Positions 17,754 to 28,325 are shown, numbered from the stretch's first letter. The stretch is 64,000 bases of DNA from an uncultured Bacilli bacterium (GCA_934098385.1 CAKOOJ010000002.1:62001-126000), one strand, 5' to 3'. The notes: a model not told the origin generated them from the letters alone. Numbers and translations: made by a program.

Positions 17754-19515
17754 CTATCTCTGTTTTATAATTCCTTTTTATTATATAGTCTTTGAATTTA
17801 TAATCTATTATGTAATGTTCTTTTATAAACTCTTTATTTATTCCTAACATTATTATTACTTTTGTTTTAAAGTTTTCTTCTTTATTTAATTCTTCCATTA
17901 TTGTTACTGCATTATATGGCGTCATTTCATCATCTATTATTATTAAATCATATTTTATATTATTTCTTATTTTATTTAGTATGTCTTTTCCATACATACT
18001 TTTATCTACATTTATGTTATACTTTTTTATTTCTTTTGCATATTTATTTAATTCTTCATAATTATCATCTATTAATAGTACGTTCTTTTCTGTTCCTATA
18101 TATTTTATATAATTATTTAGTTCTTTATTGTGTTTTATTTCTTCTGTTTCATATATTCTTTGATCTAATACTATACTTACTTTTGTACCTAGTTTATTAC
18201 TGTCTATAAATATACTTCCTCCTAATATATTTATTAGTCTTTTTACACTATTTAAATCTAGTTCTATCTTTTTATCATCTATTATGTATTCATTATCTTC
18301 TAATACTTTATTTATTTTGTCTATATCTATTCCACATCCTGTATCATTTATATTTATTATTAGTCTACATACATCATATTGTATAAAATAATTTATATTA
18401 AATTCTATATTACCTTTTTCTGTATATTTTATTGAATTAGATAATATGCTATATAATATTTGTTTTAATTTTATATTATCACCATATAGTATTGGTATAT
18501 CTTTATCTATTTTGATATTTAATTTAACTTCTTTATTTATTTTATTTTTTATCATTAGTATTAATTCTTTATACAGTTTATTAATATCATAAGTATCATC
18601 AAATACTTTTATTTTATTAAAATCTATATCGTTTATGTCTAGTACATTATTTATAATAAATCTAACTCTATTAGCATCGTCATTTATTAATTTGCTATTA
18701 TTTTTTAAGTCTATTACTTTTTTCATATTTAACATATCTTTAGAAGTTTTACAAATATTTTCTATAGGTAGTTTAACATCTTGAGTTAGTTTGAATAATA
18801 GATTTGATTTTTCTTCGTTGCTGTGTTGTAATAGATTTTTATTTACTGCTAATTCTTCTAATAGTTTCATGTCTGGGTTTTCTATTGTGAAGTACATTAA
18901 ATAACATATAAAACTTTCAACTATTACAGGAATCAACAAATGTGAATTTAGCATTTGTATAATCATTGATAAAAATCCTGATAAAATAAATACATATATT
19001 GGAATAATTTTTTTTAATCCTATTTTTTTATTTTTAAAAATAATTAATAATATTGATATAAAAGTGTAAAAAGCGGAGTAAATATATACGACATCACTGG
19101 ATAGTCCATATCCATAGAATACTTTATTAATAATATCTCGATGTATGTTATATGGCAAGATTATAATAATAATTGAGGTTATTATAAATATAATTTTATT
19201 GATTATATTTAATTTTTTTGTATTTTTTATAGTAAGCAGAAGTACATATGAAAAGAAATATAGTACCCAAAAAACGAAATATAGTAATAATGATTTTTGA
19301 ATAATTCTACAAATTAGGTTATATTCTACATATTTATATGAAATATAATCACAACATAATTGTAATACTATACCTATCATATTAGAAATTAACAAAACTT
19401 TATATATTTTTGTTTCCGCACTTATTTTTCTTACTTTTGAAAAATATACTACTATAAATAGAAATGTTGTAAACAAACATACTATCAGTGATGATGTTAA
19501 TAAATTTATTCCCAT
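17728..19515 (-). CDS. Membrane hybrid histidine-kinase-like protein lacking the acceptor His
   Basis: 595 residues. About six or seven transmembrane helices fill residues 1-210. A dimerisation-like segment then reads LLFKLTQDVKLPIENI where active kinases read MSHEIRTPLNAI, so the phosphorylated His is replaced by Gln. The ATP-binding domain keeps its N box (SILSNSIKYTEKG), G1 (DTGCGI) and G2 (LGTKVSIVL). A C-terminal receiver domain has the acidic pair in LLIDDN and the acceptor Asp in IIIDDEM. It is probably a sensor that binds ATP without autophosphorylating, or one phosphorylated by a partner. No cognate regulator gene is adjacent. Confidence 0.75.
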   Translation of the reverse strand: MGINLLTSSLIVCLFTTFLFIVVYFSKVRKISAETKIYKVLLISNMIGIVLQLCCDYISYKYVEYNLICRIIQKSLLLYFVFWVLYFFSYVLLLTIKNTKKLNIINKIIFIITSIIIIILPYNIHRDIINKVFYGYGLSSDVVYIYSAFYTFISILLIIFKNKKIGLKKIIPIYVFILSGFLSMIIQMLNSHLLIPVIVESFICYLMYFTIENPDMKLLEELAVNKNLLQHSNEEKSNLLFKLTQDVKLPIENICKTSKDMLNMKKVIDLKNNSKLINDDANRVRFIINNVLDINDIDFNKIKVFDDTYDINKLYKELILMIKNKINKEVKLNIKIDKDIPILYGDNIKLKQILYSILSNSIKYTEKGNIEFNINYFIQYDVCRLIININDTGCGIDIDKINKVLEDNEYIIDDKKIELDLNSVKRLINILGGSIFIDSNKLGTKVSIVLDQRIYETEEIKHNKELNNYIKYIGTEKNVLLIDDNYEELNKYAKEIKKYNINVDKSMYGKDILNKIRNNIKYDLIIIDDEMTPYNAVTIMEELNKEENFKTKVIIMLGINKEFIKEHYIIDYKFKDYIIKRNYKTEIERIINKYL

Positions 19516-19601
19516 AATTTTACCTCTTTATTCTATTTGTAATTATATCAAATAAAAAGAATTAATTAAATCTTTTTTGTGTCTACTTTTATTTTACAAC
19601 T

Positions 19602-21353
19602 TCAATTAAATCTTTTTTTTAATTCTTTTTTGTTTTCATTTATTATATAATTTTCCATCTTATTATTATTAATTGTGAAAAAATCTTCATTTTCTGATTT
19701 TAGTTTTATTAAATCTCTTTTGCCAGATTTTGCACAAGGAAAGGTATCTCTTATTTTAAATACAAATGGTACATAATCTATATCTTTAAAAACTTCAAAA
19801 ATACTTTTTTGGATTTGTTTTATCAATCTTGTTAATTCTTCTTTATTATAATTTTTATCTGGAATTAAATGCATAACTAAAATTCCATTTTTTTCAAAAA
19901 CATCACAATTTTTAATTTGATTAAAAGATAAAATAATATTTTCTACATCGAAATTAAAAATTTTTTTATTATTTATGATTGAATAATCGTTTGCTCTACC
20001 AGACACAAATAATTCACCATTGTTATTTAAATACCCAATGTCTCCAGTTTTACTCCACTTTATCCCATTTTTGTCAACATAAAAATGTTTTTTATTCTCT
20101 TCTTCATTTTTATAGTAGCCAATCATGGCACAAGGTGTTGCAGCATAAATATTTCCCCTTTTATTATAACTTAATTCGTTATTTTCATCATCAAATATAC
20201 CTACTCTAATACCAGGTAAAGGTATACCAACACTTCCAAAAGTTGCATCCATTTTTTGTGTTTGAGTTGTTATTGCTGCACCACATTCACATTGTCCATA
20301 AGCAACACGTAATTTTGAATTACAACCATGTTCTTTGAATACTTCTTCTATTTTATCAGCAACTTCTTTCCTTAAAGGTTCACCACCTTCAAATGGATAA
20401 TTATAAAACGATAAATCATGTTTACCAACTAACTTTTTTTCTAAAAAGCCTTCATACATGCTGGTTGCTGCAACAGTATAGTTTGGTTTATGTTTAATGA
20501 TGTTTTTAACAAATATATTTCTTTCGAAACGTGGATCCATAAAAACAGTACATCCATAAGTCAATGGTAAATGTAAAGATGTGCTCAATCCTGTAGAATA
20601 CCATGGGGGTATTAATTTATAAAATTTTTGATTTCGAGATATATCCACACCACATTCTGGATATGAGAAAACACTATTTTGAAAACTTTCATTTGACAAT
20701 AATATACCTTTCGAAGCACCAGTTGTACCACTTGAATATACCATTGCCAATGGAAGATTTTCTTCATAATTTATATAATTATTGTTGTTATGATTATGTT
20801 TGCCATCCCTAATGAAATTATCCCAGTATAATTCATTGCTGTTTTTTTCTCTTTTATAGCAAGATGCTTTCTTTATTAATGCTGAATTAAGTGTTGGTAT
20901 TATTATTATAGTTTTAATTCTTGATTTTTTTATACATTCTTTTAATTCAGAATAAAAAATATCCATAACAATTAAAATGTCACTTTCACAATCACTGATT
21001 CTATTTATTAAATTATTTTTGTCAAAATATGGAGCAATCATATTAGAAACTGCACCAATTTTTGATAACGCATAAAATGTATATGCAATTTCTGGTATGC
21101 CAGCACAACAGACAGTTACAAAATTCCCTTTTTTTATACCATATTCAGTAAATGATTTTGCTGTTTTTTCAACATTCTTAAAAAAATTAGCAAAACTTAT
21201 ATGATTAGCAAAATACTCCAATGCTATATCATGTTTATAGTTAATATTATTATCATAAATTGTATTATATACTATATCCATTTTGTTATTATTTTTTTTG
21301 TCTTGTAAATAATATTTTTTCCATTTTTCTTCTTCAGAAGGTAATATTTTCAC
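19602..21353 (-). CDS. AMP-forming acyl-CoA/acid ligase (ANL superfamily)
   Basis: 583 residues. Core motifs: MVYSSGTTGASKGILL (P-loop), VAYGQCECGAA (substrate/AMP region), SKTGDIGYLNNNGELFVSGRAND (the D and R of the hinge) and a C-terminal lysine region (CAKSGKRDLIK). It activates a carboxylic acid, probably a fatty acid, as acyl-AMP for transfer to a thiol. GTG 21353 is chosen because GAGGTGA precedes it, and because the promoter -10 at 21379-21384 puts the transcript start near 21372, leaving an upstream GTG at 21374 outside the mRNA. It shares a promoter block with the ligase at 22434-24197. Confidence 0.82.
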   Translation of the reverse strand: MKILPSEEEKWKKYYLQDKKNNNKMDIVYNTIYDNNINYKHDIALEYFANHISFANFFKNVEKTAKSFTEYGIKKGNFVTVCCAGIPEIAYTFYALSKIGAVSNMIAPYFDKNNLINRISDCESDILIVMDIFYSELKECIKKSRIKTIIIIPTLNSALIKKASCYKREKNSNELYWDNFIRDGKHNHNNNNYINYEENLPLAMVYSSGTTGASKGILLSNESFQNSVFSYPECGVDISRNQKFYKLIPPWYSTGLSTSLHLPLTYGCTVFMDPRFERNIFVKNIIKHKPNYTVAATSMYEGFLEKKLVGKHDLSFYNYPFEGGEPLRKEVADKIEEVFKEHGCNSKLRVAYGQCECGAAITTQTQKMDATFGSVGIPLPGIRVGIFDDENNELSYNKRGNIYAATPCAMIGYYKNEEENKKHFYVDKNGIKWSKTGDIGYLNNNGELFVSGRANDYSIINNKKIFNFDVENIILSFNQIKNCDVFEKNGILVMHLIPDKNYNKEELTRLIKQIQKSIFEVFKDIDYVPFVFKIRDTFPCAKSGKRDLIKLKSENEDFFTINNNKMENYIINENKKELKKRFN

Positions 21354-21378
21354 AATCTTCACCTCATATGCCACTTAT

Positions 21379-21441
21379 ATTATACCAAAAAAAAATTATT
21401 TCTAAAAAAATGTTTAAAAGTGGCGTTTTTATGTCTGAAAT
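21379..21441 (-). promoter_or_regulatory. Promoter of the first acyl ligase, with conserved 33-bp upstream block
   Basis: TATAAT (minus, 21379-21384). The 33-bp block 21409-21441 lies exactly 24 bp upstream. It has only three mismatches to the block at 24357-24389, which has the same 24-bp distance to its own TATAAT. The -35 region is poor (TTTTAG). AAGTGGC is also repeated in inverted orientation just after the -10. Confidence 0.7.
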
Positions 21442-21517
21442 TATAAAAGATATTTTCTTTAATTAAGTTGTTATTATTAATGAATAAAATGGAACATATA
21501 AATTTGGCACATAATCA

Positions 21518-22351
21518 CTACTTTCTATATAATTTTTTTATTGGTTCCATTACTTCCTCATAACTGTCAAATGCATGATATAATATTTTCTTTTCTTTTT
21601 CATAATTTAATTTAGGATATTCATCTAAAAGATATTTTACATATTTCTCAAATTTTTCTTTATTTACACTACTTTGATTTTGCTTACTTAAAAGTTCCCA
21701 TAAATTCCATCTTAAAGTTGCCATATAGTCCCTTAAATCATCATAACATTTCTTTTTATCAGAATAATTATTTACATTGAACATTTTTCCAATATTTGCA
21801 AAGCAGTTTTTATTATCATAGTCATATTCTAAAATTATTGGTAAAATTTCGACGTTTGATTCTCTAGCAATATTAATTATTCCCCATGAAAAAGGAAGTA
21901 TTGGAGTAGAAGGTGATAAATTCCAAGTTCCTTCTACCATAACCAAAACATCGTACCCCTTCGATAATATATATTTTATCATATCTGCCGATTTTTTTCT
22001 ACTAGATTTGTTATTTCTTTCAATTGGTATACATCCATTCATATTAATTACAAATCCTTCTAATCCGGTTAAATTTTCTCTGGCAGACAAAATGAAAAAA
22101 TGTTTTTTGAGTACATTATTTATAAATGGAAAATCATGACAGTTTGAATGATTCATAACAATTATTTTATTTTTTTTATAATTTTTTAATTGATTATTGT
22201 ATCTGTAATTTTTTTCAACACTTTTAATATCGACGTCTTCATTTACAATAAAATTATAATATTTTATTATTTCAAAATTCACAACTAAATCTAATATTTT
22301 AGTTGTAAATGGATATATTTTTTCTTTAATTTTTAATTCTGAATCATTCAT
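21518..22351 (-). CDS. 1-acyl-glycerol-3-phosphate acyltransferase-like protein (PlsC family)
   Basis: 277 residues. The acyltransferase motif NHSNCHD (the NHxxxxD pattern) contains the catalytic His and Asp; CIPIERNN and MVEGTWN correspond to the glycerophosphate-binding motifs. There is no strong membrane anchor, only hydrophobic patches. The family transfers acyl groups to lysophosphatidic acid or related lipids. It sits between two acyl-activating ligases, 82 bp downstream of one on the same strand, so a local pathway that activates an acid and esterifies it is a reasonable inference. ATG 22351 has GTGAGGT upstream. Confidence 0.78.
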   Translation of the reverse strand: MNDSELKIKEKIYPFTTKILDLVVNFEIIKYYNFIVNEDVDIKSVEKNYRYNNQLKNYKKNKIIVMNHSNCHDFPFINNVLKKHFFILSARENLTGLEGFVINMNGCIPIERNNKSSRKKSADMIKYILSKGYDVLVMVEGTWNLSPSTPILPFSWGIINIARESNVEILPIILEYDYDNKNCFANIGKMFNVNNYSDKKKCYDDLRDYMATLRWNLWELLSKQNQSSVNKEKFEKYVKYLLDEYPKLNYEKEKKILYHAFDSYEEVMEPIKKLYRK

Positions 22352-22433
22352 ATATTAACCTCACTTTTATCTATACAATTATATATATCACATAAAAATA
22401 ATTTAAAGAAATATCAAAAATAAAGCATACTTA

Positions 22434-24197
22434 TTAATATTTACTCTGATTTTCTTTCATTAATTTTTTTATCTTAAAACTTTCTTCATTATACTCTAAA
22501 ATTGCTTCATTTTCTAGTAATTTATAATCTATTTTATTTGCATTTGTTAAAGGAATATAATCTACAATTTCAATACTCTCAGGAAATTCATATTCTTTTA
22601 AATAATATTTTGAATTTTCATCATTAAAATTGTGTAATTCATTTATTATAATATCTTTAGTATTTAGTAACCCTTTAAATTTTTCTTTTAAAACTACATA
22701 TGCTTTACTAACATATAATTTTTCATCATCAGGTTTCGGAACGACTGCGCATTCACTTACATAAGGTAATTTATTTATTATTGATTGCAAATTTTCACAA
22801 TATACTTTATTAATATTTGAGTTTATATAAAATCTTGAAGTTCTTCCGATTAATGTAAAATATCCTTCTTTATCTAAATAACCATAGTTTTCAGTTTTAA
22901 AGTATTTCTTATTATTTTTGTAAATAAATTTTTCATCAGTTAGTTTTTTATCATTGTAATACCCTTCAAAAACATGCTTACCATTTACGCATAACATTCC
23001 AACTTCATTATATTTCATTTCTTCTAAAGTATCAGGGTTAATGATCATTACATCACTACCCACTAACACTTTTCCAACTGTTCCTTTTTTTATTTTTGAC
23101 CCAAAGGTGATCGTATTAGCACCTGAAGTTTCTGCATTACCAGACCCATTACATATATTAATATTTGAATTATGTTTTTTAAAGAATTGTCTTGCTTCAT
23201 TATATTTATTTTCTGGTAGAAAATCACCACCAGTTATAAAATCAGTAACGCTTGACAAATTTAAATCTTCATTCTTCATTTTTAATATGAACTCTAGAAT
23301 TGCAGGACATCCAAAAATATAATTTGGTTGTTTTTTCAAATAATATTCAATGCTTTGTTGTGATAAATATGGTGTTAAAATAGAATTCCCGCCACATAAA
23401 AGCGACATTAGTAATGACGTTACAAAACCATAGGGATAACAAAATGGTATTGTTATCATACTTTTTTCATTCTCTTTTATTTTTAGATGGCTAGTATTTT
23501 TCATATATATACCTGATGCAAGTACATTTTTATTTGTTAAAACAACTTTTTTAGGAAGACCAGTTGAACCACTAGTATACAATATTAATGCGTTGTCATT
23601 ATAAGTGTTCTTTAAGTGATTATTATAATTTGAAACTATTTTTAAATCACTATAAGATATAAAATCGTTATAACTAGAAAACGTGTTGGAAACTTCACTA
23701 AAATTTTTTTTATTTAAATCTTTACTTGATAATGTTATTATGTTATTTAATTTAGTATTATTTTTTATTTTACAGTTATGTTCATAATTTTTATTATAAT
23801 TAATCAATAGCTTTGTTTTATATTCATTTAAATATTTAATATTTTCTTTTTCATTAGAATTTGGATTCAAAAAGGTTGTTATAGCACCTAGTCTATTGAC
23901 AGCTAAAAAAACACAGACGGCTTGAATAAAATTCGGCATGCAGACAGCGACAATATCATTCTTTTTAATGCCTAATTCAGTAAAACTTTTTGAAAGAATA
24001 TTAGCATTATTTAATACTTCTCTATAAGTCATTTGTAATTTCAAACAATCTAATGCGACGTTATTTTTATATAATTTTGTAAGTATTTTTAAGGCATTAT
24101 AAATTGAAATGTTTGGAATTATAGGATGTTTTTCAAAAAATGAATAATTATTAAAATGCTGTTTTGATTCTGATGGATATTCACTATTTTGTTTCAT
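22434..24197 (-). CDS. AMP-forming acyl-CoA/acid ligase (ANL superfamily), second copy
   Basis: 587 residues. Motifs: LILYTSGSTGLPKKVVLTN (P-loop), CNGSGNAETSGANT (A5 region), FKTENYGYLDKEGYFTLIGRTSRF (hinge) and a C-terminal LTNANKIDYKLL with the catalytic-Lys position. It is only distantly similar to the ligase at 19602-21353, so the pair is not a recent duplication and probably differs in substrate. ATG 24197 follows GGTGAT with a 6-nt gap. The leader from the predicted start is about 120 nt. Probably cotranscribed with the acyltransferase downstream. Confidence 0.82.
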   Translation of the reverse strand: MKQNSEYPSESKQHFNNYSFFEKHPIIPNISIYNALKILTKLYKNNVALDCLKLQMTYREVLNNANILSKSFTELGIKKNDIVAVCMPNFIQAVCVFLAVNRLGAITTFLNPNSNEKENIKYLNEYKTKLLINYNKNYEHNCKIKNNTKLNNIITLSSKDLNKKNFSEVSNTFSSYNDFISYSDLKIVSNYNNHLKNTYNDNALILYTSGSTGLPKKVVLTNKNVLASGIYMKNTSHLKIKENEKSMITIPFCYPYGFVTSLLMSLLCGGNSILTPYLSQQSIEYYLKKQPNYIFGCPAILEFILKMKNEDLNLSSVTDFITGGDFLPENKYNEARQFFKKHNSNINICNGSGNAETSGANTITFGSKIKKGTVGKVLVGSDVMIINPDTLEEMKYNEVGMLCVNGKHVFEGYYNDKKLTDEKFIYKNNKKYFKTENYGYLDKEGYFTLIGRTSRFYINSNINKVYCENLQSIINKLPYVSECAVVPKPDDEKLYVSKAYVVLKEKFKGLLNTKDIIINELHNFNDENSKYYLKEYEFPESIEIVDYIPLTNANKIDYKLLENEAILEYNEESFKIKKLMKENQSKY

Positions 24198-24326
24198 ATT
24201 ATTATCACCACTTTTCAATTCTTTTTATCATAAGTAAATGTGTTATAAAAAAAATAATTTTTGTCATTTTGAACATTATCTTTTTAAACCATAATCCATA
24301 CATACTTTCCCTTAATTCCTACATAT

Positions 24327-24389
24327 ATTATAACAAAAAACTTATATTTCTTAAATAATGTTTAAAAGTGGCATTTTTGTGTCTAAAAT
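24327..24389 (-). promoter_or_regulatory. Promoter of the second acyl ligase, with the same 33-bp upstream block
   Basis: TATAAT (minus, 24327-24332) with a poor -35 (TTTAAG). The 33-bp block at 24357-24389 matches 21409-21441 at 30 of 33 positions with identical spacing. It lies just below the gpmA terminator. Confidence 0.7.
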
Positions 24390-24397
24390 AGAGAAAA

Positions 24398-24417
24398 AAA
24401 CAGATTTTATTCTGTTT
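24398..24417 (-). terminator. gpmA terminator
   Basis: Minus-strand AAACAGA/TCTGTTT stem followed by T7. It overlaps the gpmA stop codon and separates gpmA from the acyl-ligase promoter. Confidence 0.8.
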
Positions 24418-25105
24418 CATCTACATAATAATGTCTTATTGGTATTAAATTTTCATCTAGTTCATAACAAATTGGTCTACCAGTTGGGATTTCTATATTC
24501 ATTATTTCTTCATCGCTTATGTTGTCTAAATATTTTATTAAACCTCTTAAACTATTTCCATGAGCTACTATAATTACATTTTTATTATTTAATAAGTCTT
24601 TTTTTATATCACTGTTCCAATAATCAATAACTCTATTAATTGTATCTTGTAAATTTTCTGTAGTTGGTAAATCTTCTTTATTTAAGTCTTTATATTTTAT
24701 ATCATTTCCAGGATATCTTTCATCATCTAAAGATAGTGCAGGAGGTTTTATAAACATACTTCTTCTCCATAATCTTACTTGTTCGTCACCATACTTTTTA
24801 CGAGTTTCATCTTTATTAAGTCCTTGAAGTGCACCATAATGTCTTTCATTTAATTTATATGATACTTTTATTTCTATATTAGTTTCATTTAATTCTTCTA
24901 AAATATATTTTAGAGTATCTTGTGCGCGTTTTAGAAGTGATGTATAAGCAATATCAAATTTATAATTATTTGATTTTAAAATTTTTCCTGCTTCCTTTGC
25001 TTCTTTAATACCATTTTCAGATAAATCTACATCTGTCCAACCAGTAAACTTATTTTCTAAATTCCATATACTTTGTCCATGTCTAACAATTACTAATTTA
25101 ATCAT
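24407..25105 (-). CDS. gpmA: 2,3-bisphosphoglycerate-dependent phosphoglycerate mutase
   Basis: 232 residues, close to the family length. Catalytic features: the phospho-His in [39 protein letters not shown] with the general acid Glu, and the second His in [12 protein letters not shown]. It interconverts 3- and 2-phosphoglycerate in glycolysis in the cytosol. The start at 25105 has a good ribosome binding site (GGAGGAT). It looks monocistronic, 27 bp below the ABC permease gene. Confidence 0.93.
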   Translation of the reverse strand: MIKLVIVRHGQSIWNLENKFTGWTDVDLSENGIKEAKEAGKILKSNNYKFDIAYTSLLKRAQDTLKYILEELNETNIEIKVSYKLNERHYGALQGLNKDETRKKYGDEQVRLWRRSMFIKPPALSLDDERYPGNDIKYKDLNKEDLPTTENLQDTINRVIDYWNSDIKKDLLNNKNVIIVAHGNSLRGLIKYLDNISDEEIMNIEIPTGRPICYELDENLIPIRHYYVDETE

Positions 25106-25132
25106 ATCTATCCTCCGTATATATTATATAAC

Positions 25133-27511
25133 TTATTCATTACCTTTTAAACTACTTACCATATCTATTTTCTTAATTTTTTTAGATAATATAAGCGATA
25201 CTAAATATGATACTAAGAAAGTTCCTATAGTTGCTATTATGTAAGTTGTTGGTTTTATATACACATTGAAGTCAAAATTATCGTCTAAACATTTTTTGAA
25301 TAACCAGCTTGTTAAATAATATCCACTTGGTAATCCAATTAATATTGATATAATAGTTATCCATATGTTTTGTTCTATGAATATATTTTTTATTTGTTTG
25401 TCTTTAAATCCTAATACTTTTAAAGTTGCAAATTGATATTGTTTTTCACTATAAGATAATATTCCCATATTATATATAATTACTGAACCTAATAGACATG
25501 CTATTGCTATTATTAATATAATCATTTTTCTCATCATTGATAACATTGATTCCATACTAGATTTAAGATTTGATTTGTTTTGAATTAATGATACATTATT
25601 TATTTCTTTTATAGTTTTTAAATTATTATTTGTATATAATGAATCTGGTTTGTAATCTATATTTAAGCTTTCTAAATAATTTTTTGTCATTACAATATTT
25701 TGTTGTTGTGGGTCTTTAGTTATTCCTACTATTTTAGAATTATAATATGTTTTATTTCCATATATATGCCATTTAATTGTGTCTCCTACTTTTAAACTAG
25801 TACTTTCACTTAATTTACGTGTAATATATACTCCAGTATCATTATTTAATTTTATGTATTTATCTTCTGGATTTTGAAATCTTATTTTATCTTTTGCATC
25901 TGTTATGAATACAGTGTTAGTTGTTCTATTATTATCGTTGTCTTTTATTTCTATATTTAATGTTTCACTTGTATAATTACCATATTTATCTGTTAATGTT
26001 TTTAAATCTTTTTCACTTAAGTTTTCTTTTAAAGTAAGTTTATATTTAAAGTTATATAAATCTTCAAATTGTAAATTTATGAAACGGTTCATGCTATTTA
26101 ACATTCCTACTGCACAAACTATTAGAGTACAACATCCTACTATACCAATAACACCTGTTATTGTTCTTATTTTATTTCTTATTATGTCTCTTATATTCCA
26201 TTTAGTAGAAAAAGGTAAGTGTTTGAATATACCTTTTGTAGTGATATTTAAATTTTTATTTTTTACTTTTGGAAGTTCATTTCTTAATGATTCTGCTGGT
26301 TTCTTTCTTAATTCTTTTAAACAAGTTAAATATGTTATAAATGACATTCCTAATATTACTAATGCTGAAACTAAATAACTGCTTGGTTCTATAACAGCTT
26401 TTCCATTTGGTATTTCGAAGAATGACATTTCCATACCTATGAATACATTACCTATAAAATATCTTCCTAAAATTATACCTGCTATTGCTGCTAATAAAGA
26501 TATAATAAATCCATAATTTATATAATGTAATGATATTCTACTTTTTTTAAATCCTAATGCTTTTAATGTACCTATTTCTAATTTTTGTTGTTTTATAACT
26601 CTAGTCATTGTAGTTATAACTGATAACATTGCTATAAACAAGAATAATCCGGAGAATATTCCTATATATGCTTTTCCTTCATCTATTTCACCTTGATACA
26701 TTGAATAAGATAAACTATCTTCTATTTTAACTATTCCTAGTGCATTTGCAATATTATCTTCTATATCATTCTTTACATTGTTTACATTACTTTTTTTATT
26801 TACATCTACCATGATGTAATTATATGGAATGTAATCTTTGTAATCAAAATCTTTTTTTATTTTTTTTAAATCAATGTTTTCTGGTAAATTCATTTGTTTT
26901 TTTACTATTGATTCTATATAAGAAGATGGTATTTCGTTTGAGGATAAATATATGAAACCAAATTCTTTTCTGTTTGGGAATAATTCAGAAGAATCTTTTA
27001 CATCATATATGTGGTCTGGTACATTTATTAAACCTAGAATTTTTTCTTCTAGAGTAAATGTATCATATTTTATTTTTATTGTATCTCCTACTTTTAAATT
27101 ATTTTCTTCTGCATAAAAGTTGTCTACCCAAACACCTTTTTTATCTTTGTTGAATTTTTCTCCATCTACTACATAGAATTTTGATATATTATTTGATTCT
27201 ATAAATGATATTAAATATGTTCTATCTTTTTCATCGGGATTAGTACCTGTTAAAACTAATTTTCTTTCTGCATCTTTTACATTATCTATTGCTTTAATAT
27301 CTTTTAAATTGTCTTTTGTTAAATTTTCTCCTATTACGTTTAAATCTTGTAAATTGTTTTCAGAATAAAATTTCTCACTAGTATGAGTCATACCTATCAT
27401 GTATGCTTCTATACCGACATATACCATTATTCCAATCATTGCCATTAGGAATATTGTTAAGAATTGACTTTTGTTATTTTTTATATCCCTAAACATTTTA
27501 ATATTTAACAT
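25133..27511 (-). CDS. ABC exporter permease with two FtsX domains
   Basis: 792 residues. An N-terminal transmembrane helix and a large extracytoplasmic domain (about 45-270) are followed by two FtsX-type blocks of three helices each (about 275-400 and 690-785), including EIGTLKALGFKKSRI and FATLKVLGFKDKQI. This is the layout of Firmicutes peptide-resistance and lipoprotein-type exporters of the MacB/BceB-like group. The substrate cannot be read from sequence. It begins 1 bp after the ATPase stop codon, so the two form one transporter. Confidence 0.85.
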   Translation of the reverse strand: MLNIKMFRDIKNNKSQFLTIFLMAMIGIMVYVGIEAYMIGMTHTSEKFYSENNLQDLNVIGENLTKDNLKDIKAIDNVKDAERKLVLTGTNPDEKDRTYLISFIESNNISKFYVVDGEKFNKDKKGVWVDNFYAEENNLKVGDTIKIKYDTFTLEEKILGLINVPDHIYDVKDSSELFPNRKEFGFIYLSSNEIPSSYIESIVKKQMNLPENIDLKKIKKDFDYKDYIPYNYIMVDVNKKSNVNNVKNDIEDNIANALGIVKIEDSLSYSMYQGEIDEGKAYIGIFSGLFLFIAMLSVITTMTRVIKQQKLEIGTLKALGFKKSRISLHYINYGFIISLLAAIAGIILGRYFIGNVFIGMEMSFFEIPNGKAVIEPSSYLVSALVILGMSFITYLTCLKELRKKPAESLRNELPKVKNKNLNITTKGIFKHLPFSTKWNIRDIIRNKIRTITGVIGIVGCCTLIVCAVGMLNSMNRFINLQFEDLYNFKYKLTLKENLSEKDLKTLTDKYGNYTSETLNIEIKDNDNNRTTNTVFITDAKDKIRFQNPEDKYIKLNNDTGVYITRKLSESTSLKVGDTIKWHIYGNKTYYNSKIVGITKDPQQQNIVMTKNYLESLNIDYKPDSLYTNNNLKTIKEINNVSLIQNKSNLKSSMESMLSMMRKMIILIIAIACLLGSVIIYNMGILSYSEKQYQFATLKVLGFKDKQIKNIFIEQNIWITIISILIGLPSGYYLTSWLFKKCLDDNFDFNVYIKPTTYIIATIGTFLVSYLVSLILSKKIKKIDMVSSLKGNE

Positions 27512-27512
27512 A

Positions 27513-28223
27513 TTACCACTCTACCTCATCTATTTCTTTTGGTTTTTTATTGATTGTATTGCTTTCTATCTCTCCATTTTTCAATCTAATTACTCTATCT
27601 GCTATTTCTGCAATTAAACTATTATGAGTAACGATTACTACAGTGTTTTGACCATTATTTGCATCACATTGTTTCTTTAACAGTTTTAGTACTTCCACTC
27701 CTGTTTTTGAATCCAATGCTCCTGTTGGTTCGTCACATAAAAGTAAGATTGGATTTTTTGTTATAGCTCTTGCTATTGAAACTCTTTGTTGTTCTCCGCC
27801 TGATAATTGATTAGGAAATTTGTTTAAATGTTTTGATAATCCAACATCTTTTAAAACTTCTTTTGCATTTTTTGGTTTTTTTACTATTTCTTTAACTAGA
27901 TTAACATTTTCTAAAACAGTTAAAGTTGGTAATATATTGTAAAATTGAAAAATAAATCCTATGTTTTCTGCTCTATAATTTGTTAATTCTTTATCATTAA
28001 ATTTTGATATTTCATCTTCTCCTATTTTAATACTTCCGCTTGTTAAAGTATCCATTCCGCCTAAAAGATTTAAAAGTGTAGATTTACCAGCACCACTTGG
28101 ACCTAATATTACTACAAATTCTCCTTTATTAATTGTAAAACTTACATCATTTAACGCATTAAATTTCTTTTCTCCTACTATATATGTTTTTTTCACATGT
28201 TCAAATTTTATTAATTCTTCCAT
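27513..28223 (-). CDS. ABC transporter ATP-binding protein (LolD/MacB type)
   Basis: 236 residues. Walker [14 protein letters not shown]-loop [10 protein letters not shown], signature [15 protein letters not shown], Walker [14 protein letters not shown] and H-loop VIVTHNS are all present. It energises the permease encoded next to it. Transcription starts from a canonical promoter in the 151-bp gap facing the TetR gene, so it is probably under TetR control. Confidence 0.9.
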   Translation of the reverse strand: MEELIKFEHVKKTYIVGEKKFNALNDVSFTINKGEFVVILGPSGAGKSTLLNLLGGMDTLTSGSIKIGEDEISKFNDKELTNYRAENIGFIFQFYNILPTLTVLENVNLVKEIVKKPKNAKEVLKDVGLSKHLNKFPNQLSGGEQQRVSIARAITKNPILLLCDEPTGALDSKTGVEVLKLLKKQCDANNGQNTVVIVTHNSLIAEIADRVIRLKNGEIESNTINKKPKEIDEVEW

Positions 28224-28271
28224 ACTATTTCCTTCTTTCTAAATATGATATTAATTTCACATTTCAAATAT

Positions 28272-28325
28272 ATTATAATAATATATAATTATTAAGTCAA
28301 TATAATATGATATTTTTTTCATATT
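28272..28325. promoter_or_regulatory. Divergent ABC/TetR control region
   Basis: For the ABC operon, minus-strand TTGACT (28295-28300), 17 bp, TATAAT (28272-28277). An inverted repeat AATATGA-N8-TCATATT (28304-28325) lies just upstream of that -35 and next to the -35 region of the TetR gene (its TATAAT is at 28347-28352). It fits a TetR operator controlling both sides. Confidence 0.65.

Noticed and set aside
21354..21374. Upstream GTG start for the first acyl ligase
   Set aside because: The predicted transcription start is near 21372, so this GTG would not be inside the mRNA, and GAGGTGA sits before GTG 21353.
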